64,000 bases of DNA from Bettongia penicillata ogilbyi (taxonomy: Eukaryota; Chordata; Mammalia; Diprotodontia; Potoroidae): NCBI GenBank assembly GCA_023548195.1, contig JAJHZJ010000696.1:1613843-1677842 (forward strand), read 5' to 3'. Each line of letters opens with the position of its first letter. Position 1 is the first letter of the stretch. The notes beneath the pieces were generated by a model. The model worked only from the letters and a program-made list of their open reading frames with translations. It made no database searches and was not told where the DNA came from. Of this stretch, positions 52,230-64,000 are shown in pieces. The position numbers and the translations under genes are program-made.

Positions 52230-52730
52230 CCTCACACCCCAGCTCCGACCTAACGTTCTTGCCTCATCCTATGACATTCCCCTTCCTCCCTTTATGTGTA
52301 GCTACATTGGCCTCCTCTCAGGTCTTCACCCAGTGCCTCTGCAATGGCTGCCCACCATGTCTAGACCAGGGTTTAAACTTTTTCCACTCGTGACCCCTTC
52401 AGAGCTTCTTAAACTGTGGGTAACAAACCCATATAGGGTGGCCATTCACAGTTTAAGAAGTGCAGGTAGAGAACATTTACTCCTCACCTCTAACATACAG
52501 AATCCCTCTTTTCCTTCAAGACACTGCTCAAATGCCACTTTCTATATAAAAGACTTTCCTGGTTCACCCAAAGGAATGTATCCTCCCCCCAAACCACTAT
52601 GTATTTATTTTGTATTTATTCTTTGTATGTTTTCACATGTATTTCTTGTCTCTCCATTGAGAATATAAACTCCTTCAGAGCAGGATTATTCAGCAAAGTG
52701 TTTGGCACACACACTTGTGCCTAATTGAAT
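52230..52730 (+). repeat. L2 LINE 3' half, split by a small hAT-like piece
   Basis: tcttgcctcatcctatgaca, then after the insert acactgctcaaatgccactt, ttgagaatataaactccttc, agtgtttggcacacacactt. Interrupted at about 52365-52465. Confidence 0.75.
52365..52465. repeat. hAT-like fragment with inverted repeat
   Basis: agggtttaaactttttccac then cgtgaccccttc, followed by perfect 14-bp inverted repeats cttcttaaactgtg (52405-52418) and cacagtttaagaag (52447-52460). Resembles the ends of a nonautonomous hAT element folded or deleted inward. Confidence 0.6.
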
Positions 52731-52974
52731 CAGCAGTCTTCCTCCTCAAATCATTGTGCATTTACTTAACTGTAGACAGACTGTACAGCCCCCTAAAAAT
52801 GGCAGCTCCTTAAGGGCAGGAATTTCAGTTTTGTATTTGTCACTCCCCATCCCAAGTACACTTCCTTCCACACACTGGGCCCTGCTGAATTTAATTAAAC
52901 TGGTAGCAAATTGGAGAAAAGAGGTGAAAAAATGGTTGAACACTGAAGTTTCTAATATAAGAGACTGGAGGAAA

Positions 52975-53110
52975 GGTTTATACCAGCCACAGATAGTGAT
53001 GAAATCATAAGGAAGAACAATTTTGGACATGTTGAGTTTGAGGTGCCAATGGACACGCAAATGAAGATGTTTTCTTGGCAGATGTGAGGGAGTTTGCATC
53101 TTAGAAAAGG
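52975..53110 (-). repeat. L2 LINE body, antisense
   Basis: tttggacatgttgagtttga then ggtgccaatggacacgc is the reverse complement of the L2 body. Confidence 0.7.
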
Positions 53111-53274
53111 CCAGAACTGCAGATAAAGATTATTTCTGGTTACTGCTGTTATTGAAACTTTAAAAATAAAATAAAATGAGATTTCAATATATTAGCATTG
53201 TTTATAGATACAAATAAGACTTTATAACTTTTAATGTTTATGTGCTCTATGCTGAAAAAAAAAAGTGGTCTAAA

Positions 53275-53400
53275 AATAATCAATCAATAAGCATTTAACA
53301 CCCATGTGCCAGGCCCTGAGGATACAGGTTTCTTTAAAAAATAATTTAAAATAAGACAGTCCCTGCCCTCCTGGGCTTAAATACATTTTACTGCCTGATC
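53275..53400 (-). repeat. L2 LINE 3' end, antisense
   Basis: aataagcatttaacacccat, gtgccaggccctgaggatac, gacagtccctgccctcctgg. Confidence 0.8.
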
Positions 53401-53549
53401 AAATTACAGCAATAAAAGCTGATTCTAGCACTCCTTGAAATCTCTATATTTGGGTGTACATGTGGAGGGATGTTGAGATATTTGAGGTTAAGAAACCATG
53501 AGCATGATAGGTCGATATCCCAAAGACATGCCCCTCAAACAAGGAACAG

Positions 53550-54110
53550 GACCTATTTGTACAAAAATATTCATAGCAGCTCTCTTCTGTGGTTGCTAAG
53601 AATTGGAAATAAAAGCGATGTCCATCAGTTGGAGAATCGCTAAATAAGCTGTGGTATAGGATTGTAATGGAATATTATTGTGCTTTAAGAAATGACTAGC
53701 AAGATGATTTCTGAAAAACCTGGAACGACTTCCATGCACTGATGTGTAGTAAAATGAACAGAACCAGGAGAATCTTGTACGTAGTAACAGTCAAACTGTT
53801 TGTTTGATGAAGAATTGTGAATGATCTACCTCTTCTCAGCAACACAATCCTGAAGCCGACTAGCCACCTCCAGAGATAGAACTGATACTGACTGAATAAA
53901 GACTGAAGCTGGCTATTCTTTACTTCCTTTCCTTCATTTTTTCTTTTCTTTGAGTCTTTGTGTACAAAATAACTAAGCCTAAATGCGCTTTACATAACTG
54001 CACATGTATAACTTCTACATCATTGCTTATTGAATCGGGGACAGGGAAGAGTAGGGAAAAGGGAAAGAATTTGGAACTCAAAACTTTAAATAAAAATGTT
54101 TAAAAAATTT
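53550..54110 (+). mobile_element. Old L1 3' end
   Basis: ttgtacaaaaatattcatag, aatggaatattattgtgctt, catgcactgatgtgtagtaa and an A-rich end. The same region as 16124-16736 but far more diverged. Confidence 0.85.
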
Positions 54111-54339
54111 TTGAAAAACAAGACAAGAAACAATAAGCAGAGTTGGAACATAACTTAGCTTTGCTAGTATGACCATGTAAGCACAAGTTACAAGCTCAAT
54201 GAATTGCCAACAATTTCATTTCCACAGAGAAGAGTCAACTGAGAACAGAGGGTGGTGCCCATTACACAGACAGTGATGGAATTTGTTACAGAGAACTATT
54301 TGTCAAAAGCAGACTCAAAAAACATTACAGGAGTTATAT

Positions 54340-54425
54340 GAAGTCCTCCTTTGTATCTATATCCCCGCATTTAAACCAGTAACTGGCACACAGCAGGCAC
54401 TTAATAAACACCAACTAATTGACAG
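54340..54425 (+). repeat. L2 LINE 3' end
   Basis: agtaactggcacacagcagg then cacttaataaacaccaac. Confidence 0.75.
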
Positions 54426-54979
54426 CTTACCTAAAGCAGCATAACCAAATGAGGTTTTCTAGAAAATCTGGTCACTCTGCAAATTAACTGATTGCATAAC
54501 TTGTCTGGGGAGGAAGGGAAATCTCTGGGGCATGTAACAAAGATTTTTAAACTCCATATACTAAAAAAAGATAAAAAGATGTCAACCACTGCCCAGGAGA
54601 AAAGCCAAACGACAGTCAAAGAGATGACCTAGTAAAGTAGATTCATCGCTCTGAAATTTTCATCTGGGACCAACTCAAAATATATATAACATTAACATGA
54701 ATTTTGAACTTTCAAAGCATAATAAGGATAGCCCCTAATAATTTGTACCTTCATACATATTTTTAATTATAAATACATTAACATCAATTTCAGAGTGTAA
54801 ATTCACAAAACAGTAGTTGGTTGCTGTTTTTTTTAAAATCTGAACAAAGATATCTCAGAGAGTTCTTAACTAAGTAGAATCTCGCAGACTGCATTATATT
54901 CCCTGCTTTGCCATGAAAGGTTCATAATTCTGAACAAATCATCATGCCTCTCTGGATCCTAATCTGGATCTTTAACGGC

Positions 54980-55255
54980 TTAATCAACAAACATTTATTA
55001 AGCACCTACTACATATGCCAAGCACCAGGAATATACAGTTTACATTCTAAAGGATTTGACACGCAAACAACCATGCACATAAAAGACAGAGTGGTAAAGT
55101 AGAGGCAGTAGCTCCTCACAGAAGAGAGGACTTTAGCTGAGATTTGAGGGGAGCCAGGGAGGCAAGGAGGAGTGATGGTGAGTGAAAGCACTGCCGATGT
55201 AGGGGAGAGCCAGATCACATTCAGTCAGGAGATGGAGAGTCTGGGGGGAGCAATG
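54980..55255 (-). repeat. L2 LINE 3' half, antisense
   Basis: caacaaacatttattaagca, cctactacatatgccaagca, gaggggagccagggaggcaa in antisense L2 order. Confidence 0.85.
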
Positions 55256-55614
55256 CCATCACAATCCTTGGCAAAACAGACCAGGTTTGGGGACGACAAA
55301 ATTATTAAAACAAAAATAGATGTGCCTTAACAAATCTTGAGTTCTAGGTCATTAAGGCATCCAGAAATTCCATTAAGGCAAGTGTTCAGAAAATAATCAG
55401 CATTTTAAAAATACCATTACAAAGAAGGACTCTGTAGAACAAAGCTATTTCCAATGTGTCTATATGTTTGTGGAGTAATTTCACCAAAGCATGACAGGTC
55501 TTCCAATCTTCTCTCATCCCTTCTTACTTCAATAATTCTAAATTTATAAGAGATACAACCTAAGAATAAAATGAAACAATCACTTAATTAAAGTAACTTT
55601 TCAAAAATGAGGCC

Positions 55615-55705
55615 CCCCCCACAAAGAGATAATATTTGTAAAGCACTTTACAAAGGGTCTGGCACATAGTAGGCACTATGTAAATGCTTGTTCTCTTCCT
55701 CTCAA
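55615..55705 (+). repeat. MIR 3' end
   Basis: agataatatttgtaaagcac, tctggcacatagtaggcact, gtaaatgcttgttctc. Confidence 0.75.
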
Positions 55706-55924
55706 AATCACTATTTTATTTATAATTTATATTATTTATTTGTAATAATATTAGGATATTATCATTTCTCTACATTATGAACAAAAACTAAGAGTAAAAT
55801 AAAGAAAAAAGAAATTCTATTCAAAACAATGACAGAATGCATTAAATATCTAAAAAACTAGACATAGAACCAAGACAAGCATAAGAATTACTCTTTACCA
55901 AATTGAAGGAAGGATGGATAAATT

Positions 55925-56160
55925 AATTTATTAACCATCTGTTATGAATCAGACACTATATAAGCATTTTATAAATATTATCCCACGGATCCTCACAACT
56001 CTGGGATGTGGCTGCTATGATTACCATTGGGATTATCATTTTATAGCTGAGGAAACTGACGCAGACAAAAGTTAAAGTACACCTAGGATCACATAGCTAA
56101 CAAGTGTCTGAAGCAGAATTTGAACTCAGGTATTCCTGACTCCAGGATCAGTGCTATATG
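55925..56160 (+). repeat. MIR SINE
   Basis: cagacactatataagcattt, tcctcacaactctgggatgt, tatagctgaggaaactgacg, gaatttgaactcaggtattc. Confidence 0.85.
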
Positions 56161-56169
56161 TAAAAATTA

Positions 56170-57720
56170 ATTGCTTATGGCTAGGCTACACCAACAGCCT
56201 ATATTAAAAAAAGATACTACTACTTAATTTATATATTCAATGCCATACCAATCAAACTACCTTGGGTTACTTTATAGAACAACAAAAAAATTACAAAATT
56301 CACCTGGTGGAAAAGATAAGGCCAAGAATCTCAAGGGAAATCATGAAAAAAAAAAATTGGGGAAGCAGATGAATCCAAACTTTATTACAAAGCATTAACC
56401 ATCAAAACTATTGGCTATCACTTAAAAAAAAAGTTGATCAGTGGAAGAGATTAGAAGGAAAAAACTCGGAATCAGGACTATTTGGCAAAAAACAAACAAA
56501 ATCTCTGGGAAAAGTGGGAGTGTGGTCAAAATTAGATTTAGACCAAAGGCCCTTAACTGTTGCTGTGTTCAGGACCTCTTTAGCAATCTGATGAACACTA
56601 TGGACCCCTTCTCAGAATATCTTTAAAAAAAATAAAAGAAGTACAAATTTTTAGTGAAAATGAAGACATAAATTTTTTCCTTCCATTCCCAGGTCTCCTG
56701 AAATCTAACCAGAGATCCTTTAAGTCCATGGACTCAAAGCTGAGAATCTCTGGTTTAGACCAGAATCTCACATTATAGCCACAATAAACTCCAAATGGAC
56801 AGAGGACCAAGAGGTCATATCACCAATAAACTGAGAGTAAAGAAAGTGGTAAATCTCACTACCATAGATACAAGAAGAGTTCTTTACTGAATAAGCAAGA
56901 GAGAAGACAGGAGAAAAATTGGACAACTTGGATTGCAATAAAATTGGAAAGCTTTTGCACAAATAAATCAATGGAGGAAAACAGTTAACAAAAGAAAAAA
57001 TATTTGCAGCAAATTTTTCTGATAAAGAAGTGATACAAGAAGATACACAGAGTATTAATACAAATATAAAAAAATTAAGCATCATTCCCTAGTGGATAAA
57101 TGGTCAAAGCATATGAACAGGAAGATATCAAAAGAAGAGAGTGAAGCAATAAAGACATATACAAAAATGTTCCACATCAATAATAAGACAAAAGCAAAAG
57201 AAAACAACTTTCTGCCTCCACTTCACACTCATCAAACAGGCAAAGATGACAAAAATAGGAAAATGACAATGAATGGAAGGGTTGGGGAAAGAGCACACTA
57301 ATACACTGTTGGTGAAGCTGTGAAATGGTTCAGCCATTGTGAAAAACAATTTCTAACTATACCCAGAAAGTCACTCAACGTGCATACCCTCTGATCTAGC
57401 AAAACCACAACTCCCCTTCAAAGAGTTTATCAAAGTCGGAAACAAAAGATTCATGTTTACAAGACCACAGTAGCACTTTCTGAGACAGCAAAGAATGGAA
57501 AACACAAAGAAGTGCCCAGGAAATGGAAAATGGCATCTAAGCATAATGGAATATTATTGTGCCAAAAAAATGGCAACAGGGCAGATTCAGAGAAGCCTGG
57601 GAGGGCTTGTACGAATGGATGGAGAACGCAATGAGCAGAAGCCGAACAATTTAGACAACACCTAATAAAGACTTGGTTTGCCGAATGACTGTAGCTTTGC
57701 AGAGGAAAACCACCGTGAAA
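56170..57720 (+). mobile_element. Old L1 ORF2 3' half, with a hAT-like insertion
   Basis: caatgccataccaatcaaac, gaaaagataaggccaagaat, atcaaaagaagagagtgaag, ggaatattattgtgccaaaa in L1 order, no open frame. Interrupted at about 56560-56760. Confidence 0.82.
56560..56760 (+). repeat. hAT-like nonautonomous DNA transposon
   Basis: actatggaccccttctcaga in the middle, with ends that are imperfect inverted repeats (tttagaccaaaggcccttaa and, reversed, gtctaaaccagagattctca). Same family as 10445 and 62710. Confidence 0.6.
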
Positions 57721-57889
57721 GACTTAATAACAGTGGCTACTAAGAGCCATGACTTAGACAGAGCTTTCCATGAGTTCTCTCACTGACCGAACATTAGCGA
57801 CCACAAAAGGCAGAGGCAATGGCCCAGAGGTGTGAAAGGAGACGTGCATTTTCAGAAAGAGCCACGCTCGAGTCTGTCTTGTCAGCCTT

Positions 57890-58200
57890 TACCTTTTAAG
57901 TTGGTCAACAAGCATTTACTAAGCACTTACCACATGCCAGGTGCTGCTTGGATTCTAGGGGATACAAGACAAGTTAAGACGTACTATCTCGGTCCTCACA
58001 TAAATGACCAGGTGCAAACAGAACCTAGAGGGCAGATGGGTGGAAATCTCCAAGGAAAGGCATCCTATCCTGATGGTGAGCTGAGCCAGGGCCACCAAAG
58101 GACCACAGGTCTGTGTCAGAGAAGCAAAGGAGATGCACGCAAGAGCTGACAAGAGACTGGATATGTGTGGGGTGTGCAAGGCAGAAATGGAGGGGAAGCA
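57890..58200 (-). repeat. L2 LINE 3' part, antisense
   Basis: caacaagcatttactaagca then cttaccacatgccaggtgct and gatacaagacaagttaag. Confidence 0.7.
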
Positions 58201-58209
58201 AAGCACTAA

Positions 58210-58820
58210 ATAGATAATGACAATGCTATTAAAAAGGAAGAAAAGAAAAGAAAAGGGTGCCAATGAATCGCTGCAGGGACCAGAAAGGGATATAGAGAAA
58301 CACTGGAATGCTGCAACTAACAACAGTGAAGGTTAAATCTGAAATAATACTTCAAAAAGCTAATGGTGAAAAATAACTTTTATAACTAGTCCTCTTTCTC
58401 TACCTTTAACTGCATGGGGAAACATTCACGTTTGTTGCCAACTTTCAAGTTTGCAATAATAAAAAAATTTCTGGAAATAAAAGGAGAATAGAAAATTCAT
58501 GTTAAAAAAAGAAAAGTTAATAATTTTTTCAATCCATTCCCCCTTCAAAAAGAAATTCACCTAGTCTGCTTGGCTCAAGAGGGCAGAATAGAACCAACAG
58601 GTGGAATTTACAGAGAAAGCAATTTTGATTCAAAATAAGGACAACGACAGCCTACTGCTTCCGAAGGGAGTAAGCAAACATCAACGAAGGTCTTTAAAAA
58701 GGTGATAGTCTTCTGGGACAGGCAGACTCCAGAGAAGACCCTCCTCTAGTCTAGGTAGGGATGGCATGGAACCCCACTCTGGGCCTGAAGGCCCTGACCA
58801 TGATCTCTTTACCTCTTCTT
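58210..58820. other. Unclassified stretch
   Basis: Nothing recognised. Confidence 0.4.
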
Positions 58821-58824
58821 CTCT

Positions 58825-59940
58825 GGCCAGTCAAGTCAACAATTAACACCTAGTATGCACCAGGTACCGTGCAAAGCGCTGGGAAGATACCAAGAGAGTG
58901 CCACCAACAACACCAAAGAAAGGGCCTACCATCGTGGAGCCGCAGTTTGTAATGGAGGAGGTAGCATGCAAACAAGTGTGTGCAAGTAAGATGGACTTAT
59001 ACACAGAGACACACAAGATACACTGGGAATGGTCTCAGAGGAAAGTCATTTGGATGAAGGACTGGGAAAGGCCTCTTGCGGAAGGGGGGACTTTAGTTGA
59101 GACTTGAAGGAATCCAGGGAAGCCAGGAGGCAGAGATGAGGAAGGAGAGCATTTCAGGCAAGGAGGGCAGCCAGGAAAATGCCCACATGCGGGACATGAA
59201 TCTTCACGTGCCAGAACAGTCAGGAGGCTGGGGTCACTGGACTGCAGAGTATTTGGGTGAATGGGGGAAAGCGCGTTAGGTAGAAGAAGCCTGAAAACTA
59301 GCTTTAAATGACAAACAGAGGATCTGAGTTAACAGAGAGACATTGGGGCTTCCTGACCGGGGAGGCGATGTGGTCAGGCCTCAGCTTCAGGACAGTCACT
59401 CAGTCATCTGATGATCAGAGGGTTCAAGGAGCAAGGACAGCCCCAAGGCAGGCAGATGGAGCATTAGCTCTTACAACAGTCTAGGCAGGAGGGGATGAGG
59501 GCTGCACCAGGCAGGGCACAGCATCGGAGGAGAGAAGGGGGTGTATCTGAGAGATGTTTTCAAAGGCAGAAATTATGGCACCTGACAACTTATGGCACGT
59601 GAGAGATGAGAAAGTGAGGGGTTGGAGGAAGAAGTTAAGAATAAACCTGGGTGACTGGGAAGAAGGCGGTGCCCCAACAGTAATAGGAAAGCTAAGGGAG
59701 AAAGGAGGGCTTAGAGGCAAAGAAAAGGAGCTCAGCTTGGAGCACGGGGAGCGTAAGGGATCTGTGGGGCACCCAGTTACAGACATTCAGGAGAGCTGGA
59801 GGTGGAAGACCTCAAGTCCAGAGAGAGGTTAGGGCTAGACAAAAAGCTCTAGGATGAAAACTTGATCCATGGGAACTAATGAGATCACCAAGCAGAACAG
59901 CGCAGGTGAGAAGAGGGCCCAGGACAGAGCCTCCTTCCCA
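58825..59940 (-). repeat. L2 LINE, long antisense copy
   Basis: About 1.1 kb in antisense L2 order: agcgctgggaagataccaag, gagacttgaaggaatccagg, gaggaaggagagcatttcag, tcactggactgcagagtatt, gtctaggcaggaggggatga, gaagagggcccaggacagag. The longest continuous L2 piece in the window; open frames in it are not genes. Confidence 0.92.
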
Positions 59941-60176
59941 CAATGCCACAGAGGGAGGGTGCGCCCCCTCCCTTCTTTGACTCTCGAACCATGAACACTG
60001 GTCCTCTCAACTTGGCCACTGCTCCTGACGATGCCTGACGATGGCCCTAGGAGCCCAACCCCCACCCCAGCCACACTCTGGACCAAAGGGCCCTCCATGG
60101 TCACCACACCTCTGTGAGTGTTTTTCGACCATTAGAATGTAAGTCCTTTGAACAATTTTTACAATAATAGCTAGCC

Positions 60177-60470
60177 ATGACAATACTGCAAATTGTCAAG
60201 ACAGTTTTGAAAGTCTTAGGAACTCTGCTCGATGCAGTAACCAACCACAATTCCAGAGGACTCGATGATGAAACATGCTATCGCGGTAAAGGCCTCAGAG
60301 GGCAGTGGAGACAGATATTTTTTTCTTGGACAAGCCAATGCAGGAGTTGGTTTTGTCTGACCACACATGTCTATAATAAGGACTATTTTTCTTCTTTCTT
60401 CCTCAAGGGAAGAGCGGAGAGGGTAACCAAGAAGGAGAAAAGGTGGACTGAAGAGAAAAATTAATCAAAA
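60177..60470 (+). repeat. Old marsupial LINE tail or SINE
   Basis: gtaaccaaccacaattccag, aggactcgatgatgaaacat, gcaggagttggttttgtctg and an A-rich end; related to 26090-26400. Confidence 0.6.
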
Positions 60471-60499
60471 AAAAAAACAATGACAGCCTCCCGAGGACA

Positions 60500-60590
60500 A
60501 GAACTGATGTGTATTTTGCATGTGTCCCATGCTTAGTGCAGTACTCAGTGCACAGCATGACTCCATGAAACACCTGTTCATCATTCAAGT
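60500..60590 (+). repeat. L2 LINE 3' end fragment
   Basis: gaggacaagaactgatgtgt, gcttagtgcagtactcagtg. Confidence 0.6.
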
Positions 60591-60599
60591 ATCAGATGT

Positions 60600-61200
60600 T
60601 CAGGAAATTCTAATTACATTCATAGATGATTAATTTTTAGAGGTAACCTAGAATTTAGGTCAGTTCACTTCTAATTTCTATTCTTCTCTTCTAATGTGAA
60701 ACAATTAAAAAATGCTCACCATGTTCCAGTTTTTTCTTTTTCTTTCTGTTAATAAGATGAGACTCCTTATTCTCTCTCAACCTCTTTCATTTGTATTTTA
60801 AGTGTACAGGAGGATTGAGACATTTCAGCTCATTTGCCCCGCAAAATATTTCATCACCTTCCCTTAAATATCACATATTAAAGTCTACAAATGCCCTTAT
60901 ATTCATTTTATTTCATTTTCTCCCATATATTATTACAATAGCTTCCTTGGTTAACTAAAACAGTTTGAAATATACTTTAAAACGAGTATTCACAATCATG
61001 ACTTCTTATAAACTAAAACTTCAAATATTTCTTAAATGGCATTTGAGAAATGCGCACAGCTTTTAATGAAACATTACAACTACCATACATGTAAGATTTA
61101 ATACTAACAACTAAAGTTCACTTTTGAGAAATTTTCCTCAGCCTTCTACATCCGCCAATGCTGCTGGCACCAAACTCCTCCTTAACAGGCATCTCTGACA
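60600..61200. other. Unclassified AT-rich stretch
   Basis: Nothing recognised. Confidence 0.4.
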
Positions 61201-61204
61201 CACC

Positions 61205-61490
61205 AGATCAAAGGACCCATGATGAAAAATGCTATCCACTTCCAGAAAGAGAACTGATGAACTCTGAACACTGACTGAAGCAGGCTTTTATACTTTCTTT
61301 TCGTTTTATCTCTGTGGGTAATATGGAAATGTTTTGCATGACTTCACATGTATGAAAGATACCAAACTGCTTGCCTTCTCAAGGATGGGGGAGGGGCACG
61401 CAGGAGGGAGAGAGTTTAGAACTAAAAAGTTTTTTTAAATGAGTCATATTTTTTTTTTACATGTAAATGGGAAATATTCAAAAAAATAAA
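61205..61490 (+). mobile_element. L1 3' UTR fragment
   Basis: gatgaaaaatgctatccact, tgaagcaggcttttatactt, tgcttgccttctcaaggatg, then an A-rich end. Confidence 0.8.
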
Positions 61491-61499
61491 AACATACTG

Positions 61500-62700
61500 G
61501 AGAAAAAAGAGAAAAAAAGTCTCTACCAAATACTTGGGAGTTTACCCAAACCCAAATTTATAAAGTTTAAGAGCACTAATTTAAGCACACTAATTGCCTT
61601 GTTGAAAGCCTGTATATGGCTAAGAATGAAACAGCTGAAAGACAAAGTGAACTAGTCTGATGTTTGCTGGGATGCTCTCTCCTACCATCCTACATATATT
61701 CTTTCCTGCTTTCTCCTCACTCCATCCTCTGGAATTGTAGATGGACACTGCATTGAGCAGAGTTCCTAGCTCTTTTGAAATTGTCTTTACAATTTAAAAT
61801 ATTGTCGTTATTGATGGCTATTATTATTATATAAAGGTCAAAGCCTGTCATTTGACTTTTTAAAAATCATAGACGAGAGTTGAAGAGAACAGAGTGAGGG
61901 AAAAGCAGGAAAGACTAGACACTGGTTGGTAAGAGGCCAGAGCATTAACAACAGACGAGTCCAAGGGGAGGTCACATGGGACCCACCCCCCACCTAGCCT
62001 GCTTCATCTTTTGACCATTTTATCCTGATCCCTACATAGGCTGAACAAGGCAATTAGCTTTCAAAGGTGGGTCAGATGTCATCAAGTCAAGGGTTGAGCA
62101 AAAGGACATCTGAGGTCTCTATTTTATCTTTGTCTAACAACTAGAGCTATTTTGAGAAGGGCTGCAAAACCTGAGGAAATTTTAAGTTCACAGGGTTGGT
62201 CCACTTCCTTTATGAGAACTTTAACTGAGAATGAGATGAAAGAGTATTTAAAAAAAAAAATATTTACCCAAGTTGTTTCAAAGTCAGCAGTGTTCTAACC
62301 TCTTCCTTCTCCTTTTCTTCTCAGGTCATTTTTACAAGTTTCATCCTTACTGGCCTGAAAAGGAGAACTGAATTTTAATCAGTCACATAAGATGTTATTA
62401 CTTTGAAATTTTCTTATATTTTCAAATGAAGTAAGCTTGAATCAAGCAGAACTGATGGGATGGTGGGAAATCATGTACATATGCTCAATTTTTACCATTA
62501 GATTGCCTTTCCAATTGGTCTCCAAACTGGAAATTCCCCTCTATGCTACCACTAGACTTTCTCAACTATGACTATTCAAGGGGCTTGGAAACAAGAACAC
62601 TTGCTTTTATCCTCACTTAAATTCTTTTATTTGTACTCTGGCATTACATGTTGAAGTTATTCTGACTTTGAGAAATTTAAAAAAAAGATATATAGATATG
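61500..62700. other. Unclassified AT-rich stretch
   Basis: Nothing recognised in this 1.2 kb. Confidence 0.4.
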
Positions 62701-62709
62701 TATGTATAT

Positions 62710-62850
62710 ATGTACATACCTAATAATGACTTCAAAATAACTGGCTTCTTTTGTAGTTCTATGTATTTTATTTTATGCATTTGAAAACATGAATCTGAGA
62801 AGGGGTCCACAGGTTTCAGACCACCAAAGGACTCTGTGAACCCCACATTA
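62710..62850 (-). repeat. hAT-like nonautonomous DNA transposon fragment
   Basis: ctatgtattttattttatgc then atctgagaaggggtccacag; shares order with 10445-10600. Confidence 0.6.
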
Positions 62851-63289
62851 AGGCAACCTTTGTATCTAGATTGCTTTATGTAATGCTGAAGCAGCTCAGC
62901 CCAAAGTGTCCTATTTCCTCTACAGAGGAAATATACAAGATTTAAGTCATCTACTAAGCCAGTGCCACTGTGCTGCCAGACCACACTGTCAAAACAAGCC
63001 CAAAAGACTTCTACTGTTCTCCAGAAGGAAATACTCATTCAACTTCCCTGAAAAACCCAATGTTGACCTTTTAGGACCATCCCATCACCTCTCCCTACAA
63101 GAAGTATATCAGAATCTAAAGCACATCAAAAATGAGGGTTAGGGTACAATTTCAAGAAAAGGTTCTTGAAAAGATCCTGAGGATTTTACCATCACATCAA
63201 GCAAAACATTTTGTGTTCATCCCAAGTAAGAGACTGTTTCCGCAAGTGATCTGCTTGGTGAAAACACTGGGAACTTATAGCCTCAATGT

Positions 63290-63590
63290 GGTACAGCGGA
63301 AAAACACTGAATACAGAGGCAGACAACATGGGTTCAAATCCTGGGTCTGAGCCTGGAGTCAGGAAGACCTGAGATTAAACCCAGCCTCATATACTTCATA
63401 GCTGTGTGACACTAAGCATGTTACTTAACTTCAGTGTGCCTCAGTTTCCTCATCTGTAAAATGGTGACACTAACAGCCCCAACCTCAAAGAGTTGTTGTG
63501 CAGAACAAATGAGATAGCATGCATCCGAGCAGTTGGCACAGTGCCTGGCACACTGTGGGTGTTGCATAAAAGCTTATTCTCTTCCCTTCA
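63290..63590 (+). repeat. MIR SINE, full length
   Basis: catgggttcaaatcctgggt, cctcagtttcctcatctgta, aaatggtgacactaacagcc, cagtgcctggcacactgtgg. The clearest MIR in the window. Confidence 0.93.
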
Positions 63591-63594
63591 ATTA

Positions 63595-64000
63595 GCAAAG
63601 AGGGGGGTGAACTAGATCAGAGGTGTAGCAAAGCAAAGCAAAACTCCCAAGTGAGGGGGAGAACTAAATGTAAAGGGAATCAGGGAATGTTTAACAAAAT
63701 AAAAATGCAATACAACAAAGATAATGTTAAATTGTTTTCTTAGCTAATCTCAATTTTGACTATCAGGGCACCTCTCTTATTGATCCTGTATCCACTTCTC
63801 CCAACCTGCCCATCCCTAGGGTGCCCGCCTAAGACAACACAGCAGCAAAGACATGGAAGCAGAGCAGATGCCCAAGGATTACCCAAGCAATGACTATGAC
63901 GGAGCAGAGAGATAATGAGGCCACAACAGAAATCAAAGTGAAAGCTGCAAACTGGCAGAGGCCAGGCCTGGCTCCAGGAACAGGTGGGAGGAGAGGTCCC
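63595..64000. other. Right edge, nothing recognised
   Basis: No exon or repeat identified. Confidence 0.4.

Noticed and set aside
57955..59786. Several frames of 70-122 codons on both strands
   Set aside because: All fall within antisense L2 copies.
62613..63038. 141-codon minus-strand frame
   Set aside because: Its C-terminal part is AT-rich low complexity and part overlaps a hAT-like fragment; no family resemblance.
1..64000. CRISPR arrays, operons, phage or bacterial systems
   Set aside because: The sequence is mammalian; no regularly spaced short repeats other than microsatellites, and no prokaryotic gene organisation.
1..64000. Endogenous retrovirus or intact LTR
   Set aside because: No gag, pol or env resemblance, primer-binding site or LTR pair was recognised; the unclassified insert at 39118-39674 is the only possible solo-LTR candidate.

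Overview
The window is mammalian nuclear DNA, almost certainly from a marsupial. It is AT-rich, and only about 1.8 kb of it is recognisable coding sequence, in short exons with GT-AG introns. The rest is dense, nested retrotransposon debris of the kind typical of metatherian genomes: L1 and ORF2-less half-L1 (HAL1) copies, L2 and L3/CR1, an RTE remnant, and MIR/CORE-type SINEs. I cannot name the species.

The only gene I can support is on the minus strand. Fifteen consecutive coding exons, from the start codon at 36152 down to a donor at 825, encode the first 584 residues of BLTP1 (KIAA1109; fly Tweek, yeast Csf1), a roughly 5000-residue bridge-like lipid transfer protein. All fifteen exons keep phase with one another. 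The gene runs off the left edge. The ATG exon appears to have its own splice acceptor, so the promoter and leader exon(s) should lie to the right. I found no CpG-island promoter between 36153 and 64000, so this 27.8 kb is probably first intron, possibly with some upstream DNA.

Layout: 1-1349 holds exons 15 and 14. Intron 13 (1350-8868) carries an antisense, internally deleted HAL1 and a sense, internally deleted HAL1 inserted into L2 sequence. 8869-15996 holds exons 13 to 8, with a near-perfect 176-bp tandem duplication in intron 11. Intron 7 (15997-20466) has a young truncated L1 with target-site duplications and a long L3/CR1 split by a SINE. 20467-36152 holds exons 7 to 1, separated by introns with MIR, L2 and SINE copies and a (TG)n tract. 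From 36153 rightward: an antisense old L1 broken by younger insertions (37650-44420), an old sense L1 (44995-46480), a full-length HAL1 with 15-bp target-site duplications (46792-49627), an RTE fragment, several L2 blocks in both orientations, hAT-like fragments and a MIR.

I saw no convincing undescribed biological system. The most informative observations are the complete HAL1 with its two internally deleted relatives, the tandem duplication in intron 11, a weak splice donor after exon 5, a possible U4 snRNA fragment and an unclassified insert of about 0.55 kb inside an L2. Repeat family names are from recognition by eye; boundaries of old copies are good to tens of bases at best.
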